A stretch of DNA of 64,000 bases, taken from Sebastes aleutianus (Eukaryota; Chordata; Actinopteri; Perciformes; Sebastidae). Positions 8,188 to 23,100 of the stretch are shown here, piece after piece. The translations under genes and the position numbers were made by a program. The stretch's first letter is position 1. Each line of letters starts with the position of its first letter. Where the stretch lies: positions 22,713,315 through 22,777,314 of the forward strand of contig CAKAKS010000039.1 in the NCBI GenBank assembly GCA_916700875.1, in the 5' to 3' direction. The notes under the pieces are model-generated. The model ran no database searches. It was not told where the DNA came from and worked only from the letters and a program-made list of their open reading frames with translations.

Positions 8188-11100
8188 GTAAGTCTAAGCT
8201 GTCTATAAAGTGAAACATATTTTCCACATCAGATAGTTCTGGTATATTATAGCAGGGTGCCTACTGTCCAGACATTGACCAGAGCTCTTGCTACTCTATA
8301 TGTCTCAGGGTAGTGTGTTGATGTGTTACGTGAGTTCTGGGAATCTATTTTCAAAAATAACCCCTCTTGTGGAGTTAGAGGGCCACAGAAGGTGTTTACT
8401 TTATAGGCCTAGCCTGATGCTTTTATGTTGTGGAGATGAACATACTGACATTCAGTTAATGTCAAGGCTGGATTGAGTATTTCAAACAGGAACTATTAAT
8501 ATTTGTTTTGTTTGAAATAGCAGATAGCAGAAACACTGCATGACTTGTGTCCTTTTGGCTGATAATATACAACAGATTGATATGATATACAGGTGGGTTA
8601 TTGTCCAATTCATGTTGTTACATTTAATCCAAGGAGAAACATGAAATCTGTACCATCCAAGTAACAAAATCTAGTTAAACTTACTGAAAAGGTACGTGTT
8701 TGTTGACAACATTTTAGTTAGTTAGTTACTGGCAGGCAGCTTTGTTATTAATTTGTTCATGATTTAACCAGCCTCCTCAGTCAATTAGATTTTAGGGGCT
8801 GGTTCACCTTTAGGCTCAATTTCGGGACCTTTTATTAAGAAGTTATTACCGGTTAGGGCTGGGCGATATGGCCAAAATCTTCTATCACATTTAGGTCATT
8901 TCATATCTCGATAACGATATATATCACAATATAGAATGCTTTCTGCTAAATCTATAAATAAATAGTCTATATGAAATAATCACATGGTAAAGTCTATTTT
9001 TGTATACTCCTGTATGAATTAAATACTTTACAAATGAAAAGAGTATTTTCTCATTTTAAGAACTTGAGTGCAAAATAACCATTTTAAGTGAAATTATAGA
9101 GAAAAAATATATATAAATAACGGTTTAGCCTATATTGCGATATAAACTATATAGAAAAATATATACGATAGACAATTTTATATCGTCTTGAGGATATAGT
9201 ATATCGTCATATAGCCCAGCCCTACTACCGGTATTACCCAATTTACTTTTAGATGATGGATTAATGTGTTGATCACAATATATAATATGCTACTCAAGCC
9301 ATAGCTGTTGTACAAAAACATTATATACAGTCATATAGCATTTCAAAATATTGTAGTTTAGTGATTTGATATTATGCGTATTGGACTTTTAATAATGTTC
9401 TCACTGATTTCAACATTAATTAGCTACTGTGCATTTGTAAATAGAAATGAGAGATACCTTTTTAAATGAGCCATACACCGTGTCACGTTTTAACTTGGAT
9501 CCCAGCTAATGCTTAAATAGCTGGACGTAACTGGTTGCACATTTTTTTTTTCCTAGATCATTGCCAGGGTGAGTGTGGACAATCGAACTCGGGGTCTGGT
9601 TCAGTCTCTCCACAGGGCCTCAGACGTAAGGGTCTACATCAACAGGGTGGAGGACCTCAGCTACCATCTCCTGGAGTTTCCAGAGACGAGTGGTGTTGCA
9701 ATCAAGGTGAGAAATCTGAACAGCCTAGCATTTTTGTCCTTATTCACAACCTGAGGCTTTGTCAGGAATGTGTCTGGCACTGCTTAGCTTAGCATGTCAA
9801 AAGCATTAACTCTTGATGTTTGGCGCTGGCTTATGATGTTTATTTTTCACGTTTTATTTAACCTTTATTTAACCAGATAAAACCCATTGAGAAAAAAATC
9901 TCTTTTGCGATGGCAACCTGGCCAAGAAAGCAGCAAAGTTAAAAGTCAAATGCACGTGGATTTCATACATACAATAAAACAAAACAATACATTACAGAGT
10001 AAAAACTAAAGTTCACAAATCAACAGAAGAGGTTAAATAGAGAGAAAGTGTATTATACATATAGACAAAAAGGCGACAAGACATGACAAGTCCGCATTGT
10101 TTCAAGAACAGTTTGTGATTGAAACTTCTGATAACTTTTGTTTAAAACCGTCTCGCGAGATTTGGGACTCCAAGTTGAGTCTAGCCGGAAGATCATTCCA
10201 GGACCAAAGGGTCATGATAAAATAGACCTTAAAGCTAGGGCTGCACAATTAATCAAAATTTGTATCAATATAGCAGTATGGCCTAATGCAATTTTCAAAT
10301 TGCAGGATTAGGAGGAAATCGCAATATTTTTTAAAGGCAAAATGTGTGCCATTTTAAATTTAATTATGTCCTAGCTTACACATCATATCCTACAGTTTTA
10401 AGAAAATCTTTGTTTGGTACGGACCCCTGCAAAAAAATCACACCATAATCATTTTAGTATGTTTTTTCAGTGAAAATGAGAATAATTATGTAAGAATGAT
10501 CATTCCCTCTAATATCGCAAATCATATCGCAATTGCAATATCAGTCAAAATAATCACAATTAGATATTTTTTCAAGATCATGCAGCCCTACTTAAAGCCC
10601 TGCCAATTATTGGACCTAAGATTATAGGTCTTTTGTACAAGTACAAACCTAGCGCATATGTACATGCGTAACCTGCCTTGTACATCAAGATATACCAATG
10701 CTGCATCCTGTGCATAGCAAGTGAAGACAGTCCGACCAGATTGTACAATAAGTCCTGTAGCCTGAGTTTGAAATACTGTATATCTCAGAGCAACATGATA
10801 ACGTGGCTCAACTAAGGCCAAAGTAGTGGGACAAGCAAATCTGTACATGGTATCACCATAGTCTAGCTGAGACAGGAATAGCCAGGAATAGGACAGGAAT
10901 AACCAGTTATTTATGTGAGGATGGAGAGAAACATGACTTCAATCTATATAAGGAACCCAGTGTGAACTTGAGTTTCTTACTTAGTGTTGCAATGTGATGC
11001 TTAATATTTAGATTATTGTCCAGTCAAATGCCCAGATATTTATATGTATCAACAAACTCAATAGCAACACCTTCAAGGGTGTTAATAGAGAGAGAAAGAA

Positions 11101-14100
11101 CCAGTGACAATATCTACAGCAACATGTTTTTATGCATACATAATCGTGTTATATTTGGTATGCAAATAATATAGATAATAATGGCCTTTGGCTTGTGTCT
11201 GGGAATTTTCCCATGCCAGGCAAATGTCAGTTTGTCAGCTGTGGCAACAGGTTACATGTCGCTCTCTGTTTAATGTCACAGCACAGCAGCTTCTGAACAT
11301 GCAGACTACATACTGCAGTATTTATTTATGTCTCGGCCTTATCTGTGATGCTGTCAGGAACTTACAGGAACCTATTTCAAACCAAGGCTACTTTTACTGT
11401 TGTGATGAAGGTTAATCCTCTATGAAAGATCAAGAACAGTTTTTACCCCAACATATCGTTGGAAGAATAAGTTTTGATATCTTTGCAAATGGCAACAGAA
11501 ATATAGGAGACCACTGTGGTGAATGACTAAGGTCTCAATGCAGTCGTGCAGTGACGAAAATATGTCCTCTGAAACACTTAAATGCTGCGGTAACACCAGT
11601 TTTAGCTCTTCTTTCATTTCAGTGAGGGTTCGATATGCATTCATTTTCCATTGCAAATGATCCCACCTTCATTCTGATTAAACTATGACTTGCAAAAAGG
11701 CAAAAACTTGTTTATTTGCAGCCAATTTGAGAGAGACAGTGGGATCGACCCCTTCGTTTAGGAAGCATCGATTGTTTGTGCCCTGGTTTGTCTGTTACTG
11801 CATGCTGAAAGAAAACAAGCAGCAGAATAGGAGCGATGCGGTATGACTGGTAATGAGAGCAAATACAGGGATAGAAGGTAAATACAGCAGATGTATTATT
11901 TTCAACTACAGTGGAAACCGCTTATAGTGATCACGGTTACAGTGATCAACCGCTTATATGGATCAAAAAGCATGGGATAGAATCATTCCTTTACAAATGC
12001 TGTTTAAATAATGTTTGTGAAGGTTCTCAGTCATCCAGGTCATGATATCCGAGTAAGGGTTAAATCAGCAGCAACTGGATTTGGTTTAGATTCTGAAGAC
12101 GTTTCACCTCTCATCCAAGAAGCTTCTTCAGTTCTGGCTAAATGGCAGGGGAACCCAGGAATGTAACCTCTGTGGGGTCGTTAGCAGGATAAAAGAAACC
12201 ACACAGTACATTGGTGCTCCTAGGTGTGACAACTGTAGTTATGGGTCGTTAGAGTCAGTTGATGCCAGGTGTGAGCGACTGTCCAGTGAGGTCAAGTGTG
12301 AATGGTTGTTTAATCTCTTTCAAACCACCTTTCCTCTCTGTCCAAAATATGCACGTTATTGTCCTCAAAAGAGTGTCCCTTGTCCCTCAGGTGTAGATAG
12401 ACTGCTGAGTCTAAACCTGAGGAGTCTGCCCGTCTGGGTTGAGCCATCAGTCTGTTTAGTGGTTGTTTGGTTTCACCAATGTACAAATCTGTGCACTCCT
12501 CACTGCATTGAACTGCATACACCAGGTTACTTTGATTGTGTTTGGGTGTGTAGTCTTTAGGGTGGACCAGTTTCTGTCTGAGTGTGTTGCTGGGCTTGAA
12601 AAACACAGTGATGCGGTGTTTGTTAAAAATCCTCCTGAGTTTCTCAGACACTCCAGACACGTAGGGGATGACAATGTTGTTGCGGCTGTCCTCTTTTCTT
12701 TCACCACCCGTGGTACTGGTGTTCTTTCTGGATTTTGTGGCTGTTTTCACAAAGGTCCAGTTTGGGTATCCACAAATTTTAAGTGCACTTTTCAGGTGTT
12801 TTCGCTCCTTTTCTTGAGTCTGTGCACTTGTCGATATATTATCTGCTCGGTGGTGCAGGGTTCTGATAACTCCAAGCTTGTGTTCCAGTAAATGGTGGGA
12901 GTCGAAGAGTAAGTATTGGTCCCTATGTGTGGGTTTCCTGTAAACTCCTATGTGGAGGCTCCTGTCTTCCTCAAAATGAACTTCACAGTCTACGAAGGCC
13001 AAGCTGTTGTTTTTGACGTCCTCCCGTGTGAACTTGATGTTACTGTCCACAGAGTTAATATGTTTTGTGAACGCTTCCACCTCCTGTGTTTTGATGGTGA
13101 CCCATGTGTCATCCACATATCTGAACCAGTGCCTCGGTGTTGTTCCCCTGAAGGAGTTCAGGGCTCTGTTTTCCACCTCTTCAATGTAAAGGTTGGCAAC
13201 TATGGGTGAATAGCACAGCCATGTGTCTGCCTGTTAAACCCCCCGTTGTACTGGAAATATGTGGTGTTCAGGCAGAGGTCCAAAAGTTGGCAGATATGGT
13301 CAGGGTTTTAGTTTGGTTTGGCTGTAGTCTAAGTCTGCAGGCGTTTCCTCACAGTTTCTACTGCCTCCCTGGTGGGGATGCATGTGAAAAGTGATGTCAT
13401 GTCATAGGATACCATGGTCTCCTCTGTGTCTAATTCTAGACACACGTTTAAATAATGTGCTTATAGTAATCAAGTAGTCTGCTTACAGTGTTCATATACA
13501 CTGAAACCACCGCCAAGCTGTGGTTTAGTAGCCTATCTTCACTACTGATGTTACTGTATTCGTAAACGGTACAATACTGTTTTAGGCTACAGCCTAATTA
13601 TAATTTGAATTTATGTAGATTATATTTTATGAACAGTATTGTAGTGTATTTGAATTATACACAGTACAGTAATTTAATTTGTACAGCAATTTGAAAAGCA
13701 TTTGAAACAGCCGTACTGTAGTTTGAACCGTCAATAAAATTCAGTAAATAGCGAAGCTCTCCGTTTCATTACTTTATATTCATGTAATACATAATTAGTG
13801 ATCAGTTTGACCCGGACAGACGCGATCACTATAAGAAGTTTCCACTGTAGTTGAGTAGCGCCAGCAGCAGACCCTCTCTTCACAGTTTTCTCCTGTTTGC
13901 CTGCATTTCTGGCGGACTGACTGTGTTTCTCATTTAGTGTGTTTATGTGTTTAACAGGAGCAGGTTGTCCCATGCCTGCTGCGTCTGAAGCAGGCCAGTG
14001 ATCCCGGCCTGAGGGCAGCGGTTAGCGAAGCCCTCACTCTCGTGGGCTACCATAAACCTGTGAAAGGTCGGGGCGTACGGATCCTGTCCATAGATGGAGG

Positions 14101-17100
14101 AGGGTTAAGGTACAAGTTCAGCTCCTCTGTTTTCTTCTCTTTCTTGTAAGATATGAATCACTGATGTCAAGTCTTTTAAAAGCCGAACTAAATAGCATTT
14201 ACAGCAGTCAAGGCCGTGTTTTGAAAAGCAATTCATGCTTTTATTAGCAGTATCTTTCTTTCAAAGGTCTTTTATTGATTGTTGATAATGAATTAAACAG
14301 TAACTGTACAGGGAAAGGAGTTTGTTTTTCTCAACAATGCTCACTCTTTGTGTCTGACTTTGTACTTTCAGGGGACTTGTTGCACTTCAGACGTTACACA
14401 AGCTGGAAGTCCTGACCGGCAAACCCATTTACCAACTGTTTGATTATATTTGTGGTGTCAGCACAGGTGCGTTGTCGTCCTGCCCTACTTCTCTGTATGT
14501 GGATGTATGTGTCTGGATTATGTGAGCAGAGTGCAACATAACAGGCCGGACAGGCAGCAGCACTGATCTCACACTGACCCATTTGTTGCTCTGCTGTTGT
14601 TTTGACCTCAATTTCACCACCAACATCGCTCTGCTTTGTACTCACAGCAAAACTGTTTCAAATTGTTCAAATTCTTAAATAGATTATGAAATTAGTAGGG
14701 CTGTCAAAGTTAACACGATAACACGCCTTAAAGCAAATTTGTTTTAACGCCACCAATTTCTTTAACACATTAACGCAACTTGTGATATTTAGATTGTAGC
14801 GAGCTCAATTTTAAAGCTAGTGTGAAGTTACTGGCATATGAAACTAGGAAACCTAAGGAATCCATTGGTACCAACCATGGCATGGCCATTTTCAAAGAGG
14901 TCCCTTGACCTCTGACCTCAGCACACTGACACACTGACAGCTGTTGTTGCCTGTTGGGCTGCAGTTTGCCATGTTATGATTTGAGCATATTTTTTTATGC
15001 TAAATGCAGTACCTGTGAGGGATTCTGGACAGTATTTATCATTGTTTTATATTGTTAAATTGATTTCCAATAATAAATATAAACATACATTTGCATAAAG
15101 CAAGCATATTTGCTCACTCCCATGTTGATAAGAGTATTAAATACTAAAAATAAATACAAAACAAATCTCCCTTTTAAGGCACATTTTGAACAGATAAAAA
15201 AATGAATGATTAAAAATGACTTAATCACGATTAAATATTTCAATCAATTGACCGCCCTAAAAATTACATTTGTCATGTAATGTAATTGCTTCATTTGGTT
15301 TCAGGAATTGTTTAATAGGTGGGTTCATACTTTTTTTTCCTGTATGCAAAATTACCACAAGGGGATGCTGTAGACCATCCTCAAACTGTCTTCTCCACCT
15401 GCTACTTGGTTGTTTTCATTTCACAGCAGATTAAAATTTTTTTCAGAGTACTTCGGCCTTTAATCACTAGCAGAAGTCTCTGTTTGTCCCCAGCTCCTAT
15501 CTCTTACCTCAGTCTTAATCTCCACCAGTTGGTGGAAGTTCATTTTCACATTTAGTGAATGTTGTCAAAGCCTAATGTAATCCGCCTGCTAGATCGAATG
15601 ATGTTCACACATTTAAAACCCATCTGGGCCACATCTGGCGAGTTTGATCACCCCCATTATTCAGGTGCACCCCATCTCTGCCCTCATAGCACTGCTGTGG
15701 CTTGGTAATCCTGTCAGGGATCCTTAATCATGGAGAGAAAGTAGTTGAGAAGTAGTGTAATAGCCATGTTAATCTCGTGCACTTCCTATGAAAGGATCAT
15801 CCAAGGGAAATGTTAACAGGTAATCCTTCAGGCAATTAGCTTTGCATCAACTCCAGGACTTGAGAGTAATAACGGCGAGCTGTGCATTACTTGCCTGCTC
15901 GTTTATTACCGTGTTGCATTCCCAAAGGACTGACTAAAGCTCTTATACTTCCTGTTTACAAACATATGCTGTTGTATGGTTCGTGTACCGGTCCTCCTCA
16001 GTCACATTCCCACTTTGAATGTTTGCGTGTGTTTTTTTTCCTCAGGTGCTATCTTGGGGTTCATGCTAGGTTTGTTCCAAATCCCACTGAACGAGTGTGA
16101 TGATCTTTACCGGAAGTTGGGTTCAGATGTCTTCAAGCAGAACGTCATTGTTGGCACTGTGAAGATGGGCTGGAGCCATGCTTTCTATGACAGCGAAGCC
16201 TGGGAGAACATCCTCAGGTCGGTTCATTTGTCATTTATAGCAGAGTGGTGCATGTGCTTTGTTAATTTGGAACCATGTTACAATGTCATGTAAGTGGAGC
16301 ACCTTGGTAGCTGAATGGTTACAGCGCATGCATATAACCGCAACGTCCCGGGTTCGATCAAGGCTATTGAAAGAAGGTTGGGACACTGTCTTGAGCTATG
16401 GGGTATGACACATGCATAGTGTAACTGGAGTTGCGATGTTGGAGGGTTACAGCTGTCATATAAAGTATACATAGATTGTTGTAGATGGCCTAAAACCTTT
16501 AGAACAGTAGAACGGTCCTTTTGAAAATACTGTAATTATGCCGATGACAAAAATGTTCTATCTGCAGGAGGATTTCATGGAGCTTGCAGAAAGGAATCTG
16601 TAACAAGTCATACTACTGTCCAAAATCCACTAAGCCAGAAAATAACTTTATCCTATCTTCCCCTCCACAGAGAGAAAATGGGCTCTCAGCTCCTGGTGGA
16701 AACTTCAAGAAACCCCGAATGCCCCAAGGTGAGCTTTAGAAGACGGTCTTACTCATTCTTCACTCTTGTTCTGTTCTGGCGCTGACCAGTAAGCCTCAGT
16801 CTCACCTTGTTTACTGGGTTATCACAGAGGAAGCTCCTTTCTCTGTTTCTATCTCTGTCTCTATCTCTGTCTTGCATACCTCTGCAATGACAAGTGGAAG
16901 GAGAATACACCCTAAAGCCATACAAGTCAGTGTGGATAAAGAAGTATGCAGGATTTCACATGTCAGCAGACTCCTCTGAGGCTCACAGAACAGAGATGAT
17001 ATTAAATTGATCTGTCAGAATGTCGGTCTAGATATTATGCCTGTATTTTAGATCTCTTTGTAAAATGCTGCCTCATGCAAGTTGTATGTCATTTCTTGTA

Positions 17101-20100
17101 CCTATAGGTGGCAGCGGTGAGCACCGTAGTGAACCGGGGCACTCCTCTGAAGGCCTATGTGTTCAGGAACTACAACCTGCTGCCCGGGGTGCGCTCTCAC
17201 TACCTGGGGGGCTGCCAGCACCAGCTCTGGCAGGCCATACGTGCCACGTCAGCAGCCCCAGGGTACTTCCAGGAGTTTGCCTTGGGAAACGATCTCCACC
17301 AGGTCAGTCCACTCACAACAGCAACAGGGTAGTGAAAAGGGTGGCACTGGTCATGATCAACTTGGTGATTAAATCCTACAATCTGTCTCAGAAGTATCTC
17401 CTGTCACTGTTGGTTACACAAGAGCGGAAGGACTTTATGGCAGCAGTGGATTTAGACTCTACATTTAGATTTTAAGCTTTTAGCTGATGCTTTTATGGAG
17501 GATGATTGTCATGAGCACCACTGTTACGTGAGCTTAAATTCCAAGAGAACATGTGTCACAGTTACAGAACATAATGCATATTGAATGTTGTCTCATAGGC
17601 TTTTTTCTTTGGCAGCCCTCAGACCTGATGGGTGCATTCAAACATTGCATGCACACATTTTAGGGTCAATACAAAAGCCGTACTAGTCAGATTTTTAACT
17701 CTATTTTTGGCTTTTCACTCCAATGAACCATTTTGTGCATCACCAAGCTCAATTGTTCCTAATTAATTTGTAATTCCTTGGGTCAAGAGGAGTGAACGTG
17801 TAGCTGAGTCAATTTCTGCCAAGGCCTTTGTTTCATGCTGTTTGTAATTTTGTCAAAAACACACTTATGATCAAAACCTAGTCGATATGCAAAGTAGCTG
17901 TCTGTGGGATGTCTTTTTAACGCCAAATTCACACCAGAGCAGTGGTTAAGTGCGGCCTGTGGCGAGCTGCCATGCAATGTCTATGGAAAGCTGTGGCGGC
18001 CGCTCCCAAGCTCAATGGCCTCTGGCCCTTTGATTCTGCGAAGTTGGGAAAAGCTTAAGTTTTAGCCGGGAAGTTGCGGCCAGAGAGTACCGTCAGCCAT
18101 TCAGTAAACAGATCCTGTGACTCCTGTGACATGTCGACCTATGTTACAAAGAATTTCTTCCACATGAATACGCCTCCCAGCCGCAGAAAAGTGTAATGAT
18201 GGCGTGGCACAGGCACACCTGCCTGGTGTGAATTCTATGATTATTTAATACAATTTTCAACACTGTGATTCACAAGTGGATTTGATTGTGTGAAGACACT
18301 AAATTAAGACGTGAGCTGTATCTATGCATTTCTTTTTCCTGGCCATGGTCAAAATTACATAGTAAATAGTCAAGTCAGTAAAGTACATGTGTGTGCATTT
18401 GTACACGTTCTCTTGTGCTACCCTCAAGCCTTTTCTAGTCCAATTAATATAACTTGGTCAGTTCCGGTGCCATCTTAAGAAAAAACACACATTTTTCTCT
18501 TACAAAGCTGTTGTCAGATTATGAATATTTTTATTCTATAAAATTTTAATACTCCAAACTGTGGCTATGATGCATGAAGGGAACGCACAAACAAGTCATC
18601 AGTGAACCACCGTGTGCACAGCTTTAAGATCTTTTGCTTGGCCAGTGAAATATTGTGATATTTAATGTTCATTGTACGTGTGAAGGCTTATTTTTGTACT
18701 CATTATCTCTTTCACACCCTGCTTCACATTCACACCATTTATTTACACACCTAGTGACAATTTAACCGCAGTCCTCTGCTACAGTTATCTAGGGCTTATT
18801 GTTGGGCTGCTGGATTTAAACGCCCGGTACAGTCAGTGTTGACGGTAAAGAGTCTGAAGGATTTTGAGGAGCCTAATGAGAAAAAAATCCCCCACACAGA
18901 CGGCAAGTGAGAGGGAGGAGGAACTCCATTTCCGTCCTGTCAGTGTTTATTTCCAGTCAGTTACATCCTGACAGGAGAGTGAAACGCAGTGAGACACTTA
19001 AATCCATCTCCGCTAAACAGGTATGCATTAGCCATCAGCGGCATAACAAACCATCACTCCACTCTACCGTTTTGCTAATCAATACGTATGGCCACTCTGT
19101 TTGCCTTTACCTTTTCAGTAAGGGCTTAGTCAGTAACAACAAACCACATGAGTAGAGGCATAGTAGAATCTTAGAAAACAAGTATTTAGTTACAAAGTGC
19201 TTTAGAAAAAGAGATTAAAAGCACACAGGGAAACATAGATGCATGCAAGTCATTAAGCTCCACATCTGTTTGAGGATTCACTGGATGTAGCGCGTGTTTG
19301 ACCCGTCACATCCACATGTCTCCTTGAATCGACATTCAAAACACAGATGGGGTGTAACGACTGACGAACTCAACGTAGACACAGCACACGTGAATGAGCA
19401 TGTGTTTGCATCAAAGGCAATATCCCGTGTCGCCACGCTCCCACGCTCTTAATTGGGAGCTGTGTTAGTTGTTTAGGTGAATGGGGAAGTTCAGGGGGAG
19501 AGAATGAAAGAGACTGGTTGATGAAAACCCACCTGTGGTGGTAGATTTCCCCAGCATGCTGTCTAGCAGGTCTCACCCTACACTGAGATGCATAAATTAG
19601 CCCAATGCAGCGCTTCCTTCATCACACACAACTGTCTGACTGCCACATCTGCCTCGTTAGAACGAAAAGACAGACAATCCAATTACGGATCTGTTATTCC
19701 AACAGCAGGAAACCTCCTACTGTGAGAGGATGAGACACCGTCAGGAGTTAAATATATTTAATACATATGACGAGAAATCAGTTGTGTTTGTTTTTTTTAT
19801 CACTTCATTTCTGTCAAAGGAAACTTCCGAATGAAAAACTGAATGGAAATTACAAAAAGAGAGCTTCTGCTCCTGTTTTTCTCAGGCTAGTAAATCTTTA
19901 GAGAATATCTTAAGGAGGTATTTTGCCTTGACTGGCAATTCCTGTGTGATTTGAGCTTTTGCTCATTTGTTCCACTTTATATTCAATTTTATTTTTGGAA
20001 CACCTGTGTTCAACACGACTTGAGATATTCCACTAGCTTGTACTTTGCTATTCCAACATAAGAACATAATATTGTGTTATGAACCTCTACAGATACTGTA

Positions 20101-23100
20101 TATATAAATATATATCAATGCATGCTTTCAAATCACCACAAGAGCTGATGGGAGGTAGGAGAGGGCATCTGATTTGTGCCTCCTGAAACAGAATATCTTC
20201 TGAATATCAACCGAATATCTTCTGTTTCAGTCAGGAGTCTTTCCTTCTTCAACTCCCAACCTTTGCCTCTACCAGCTGTAGCTGGAAAAAAATTAAACAT
20301 CTTGATTTCATGATTTTAAATGAGAAACATTTAACATCCATATCACACCATGGAAAACCACCAATAGAAATGTAAAAGAAATTAAAGAAATCACAAAAAA
20401 CTGTTAAATGTAATTAATCAAAGCTTACATAACAAGGTTATAATAGTTTTGAATTAGTTTTTATTTTATTTTAGTTTTGACTTTTCAAATTCATTTTAGT
20501 TCAGTTTCAGTTAGTTATCAGAGTGCGTTTGCTAGTTTTAGTTTTTGTATATTTAGTTTTGCAGTAGTTTTAGTTTGTTTTTGTTAGTGCCAGCTATAAT
20601 GTCTCAGAAGTATGTATCTACATATACATACATAATTCATGGTTGGAGAACTGTGTAGGAATGGCCATAATGTTTACGGTTTCATCTTCGCACTACTTTA
20701 GTGTCTGATGTGAAGCAATTGCGGCACAGCGCCATCTCCTGGAACGTCAAGTACGTTCAATTTCTGTGGTACGATGTCATGAGAGTTGACGGAAATTCAT
20801 GCTGTCTCCTTTTTTCGAACTGAAATGAACTTATGTTAATTTTTATTTTGTATTTTTATTTTTTGAAAGAATATAAAACATAGAATAAAAATATTATTAT
20901 TTATATTTTAGTTTTAGTTTCAGGTTTAGTTTACTATAATAACCCTGTTACAGAAGCATCCATTGTGTCTTTATTAGTAGTTTGTGAGAAATATTATTTT
21001 ATTTTATTTTATTTATAAAGAGATGTTATTATCAAAATAATAAGCTTGACTTGTATCAGATTTCAGTGATAAAGCAAATGCTAATTTGTTAAAAATGAAT
21101 TTAAACTAGAGGGACACTCAGAGAGTGCAGACCTCCGGCAAGGCTGTTTCTATAAGTAAAAAATAATGTACTGTATGTATCCGCACTGTGATTTGGATCT
21201 GCTCCAAAATTTAACGGGTTGTTTGTTGGCCCATGCTACACCCTACCGCCAAGTTTCATGAAAATTGGGCCAGAAGTTATTCCATAATCCAAACAAACAA
21301 ACTGAACCGAAAACATAACCTCCTTGGTGGAGATAACCAGGATGAAAATATTTAAGATATAACTTTTAATGAGTTGTTGGACAGTGTCATCTAGGATAAA
21401 AAACATTAATAATAGTTCCAGCCACTTTAATTTCCATGTGAACCTCGCCCGTTTCAAAATGCCACCCAGCCTGACGGCATTATTTATTGGCCGCTTGAGC
21501 CACTGAAACCAGTCATGAGCATAACATGCTGTCTGTGTGATGTCAGGATTCCCTGGAGAGAGAGTCATCTCGCTCTTTTCCACAAACGCCCACAGAGTTT
21601 TCCACTTAATTCAAGCCCTAAACAATCACCCTTTTGTACGGTGAGTGCAGGAGAGCCGCTACGCCATGTGCTGAACGAATGCTGGAATTCTCAAGCAGCG
21701 TTTCAAGAAAGTTGTGATTGTTGGTTGATGTTTTTTTGTGATTCTGCCGGCTGCAAATGGAAATCTTGGCGGGGCCAGAACTTTAGATACACGCTGGTAA
21801 AGCAGGGGAAATTGTAACTTGGAGCAAGACCTTTTGAAGCAGAGCAGCCGTGGTGTTATCAAAGCCTCACACTTGCTGCCATAGCCATGGAGAGGATGCC
21901 TTAGTGAGGGAGAACAAGGGGAAGAGAGCGAAAAAATGGAGGAGATGAAGGAAGGGTGGTTCCACATTAAAGCTCCCTCAGTTATCTCTGCTCTAAAGAA
22001 CACAGAAGTAGAAGACTTCAGACGTTTCACAATGGATGCCAGGGCATGCGTGGAATGGCGAGGAGGGCCCAATTTTTTCCGCCTAGTTGCCATGGCGTCT
22101 CCTGAGGCGATGCGGGGGGGGATGGGAGCATGTTTCGTACCTACCTCTGCCAGCATTTGATGGTAGGGATGGGATCAGTGGGCCACCACCCTCAGTGCGA
22201 GCTCAGCAGGAAGACTTCACACAGCCTGAAATGGAGTAGGTCACATCAGCACTTCCATATTTTTTGTTGCTAATAAATGACAGAGGGAATGAGAAATAAG
22301 TGAGTCTAAGAAGTCATTAAATGTGGCTAAAGAACTCACAGAAAAGAGGATAAAGAGGCACAGGGTCTCTGACATAATTAAATGCCATTCCAAAAGTGCA
22401 GTTCAAGAAAGCATAACCTTTTGGTTCACCTTTTTCTGTTGCCTTTTTTTCCTTTGTAAAGGCCACAGGAGGTGCAGTTATTGGTCATAAATTACATGCT
22501 CAGCACCGCAGTGCTTCTCCGGTGAGGCAGAGAGGAGGAGAGGAGGTGGATTCAGGGAGGCAACAAAGAGTATAAATGTGAGCTTTTAGCCACTTCCTCA
22601 TCCCAGTCTCATCCTCCTGTGTTAAGCCCCGGGAGCTCGGGCCTGGAGGCTGTCGGAGGATGGAGCTCAGACTGTTGAGCCTCGCTGCAGACAGCTTCCT
22701 CCTCCCTGACAGACAGACTCGGGATCTTTGTTGTCCCTTGAGAATAAACGCGCCCACATGGATTCTCTCATTGTCACTTTACCTCTTTTTCCTACGCCGA
22801 CTGCTCTTTTTGTTCTCTTGCATTCATGTTTGCACAAACACTTGATTGCACTGCCATGCTTGTTTGGGGGATTAGGTCCGTCCACTGATTATGTTGACTG
22901 ACTGCTGTGTTTGTGAATCTTCCTCTAGTCTCTAACCCCCTTGTCTTCTCACAGTGCACCACACTCAGCAGACAGGGTCTGAAATTAACACCCACCAAGT
23001 GCCAAATGCGGGTAGATTAGATCAGTGGTTCTCAATCTTTTTCCTGTCAAGGACTCCTAAATTGATACACATTAGGTCACGCACCCTGATTTATTCGATT

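Larger units (their letters stand above)
11909..13847 (+). mobile_element. Pogo/Tigger-type MITE, split by a Penelope element
   Basis: TIRs are CAGTGGAAACCGCTTATAGT at the left and, inverted, CAGTGGAAACTTCTTATAGT at the right, both continuing GATC. TA dinucleotides at 11907-11908 and 13848-13849 fit the pogo/mariner target duplication. Without the insertion the element is about 0.5 kb, so it lacks a transposase. Confidence 0.85.

Noticed and set aside
16299..16365. Functional tRNA gene
   Set aside because: Box A and box B are present, but the stems do not pair as a cloverleaf; a SINE remnant fits better.
21659..22156. 165-codon minus-strand frame in intron 7
   Set aside because: No domain, no start context or splice evidence, and it overlaps plus-strand frames of similar quality.
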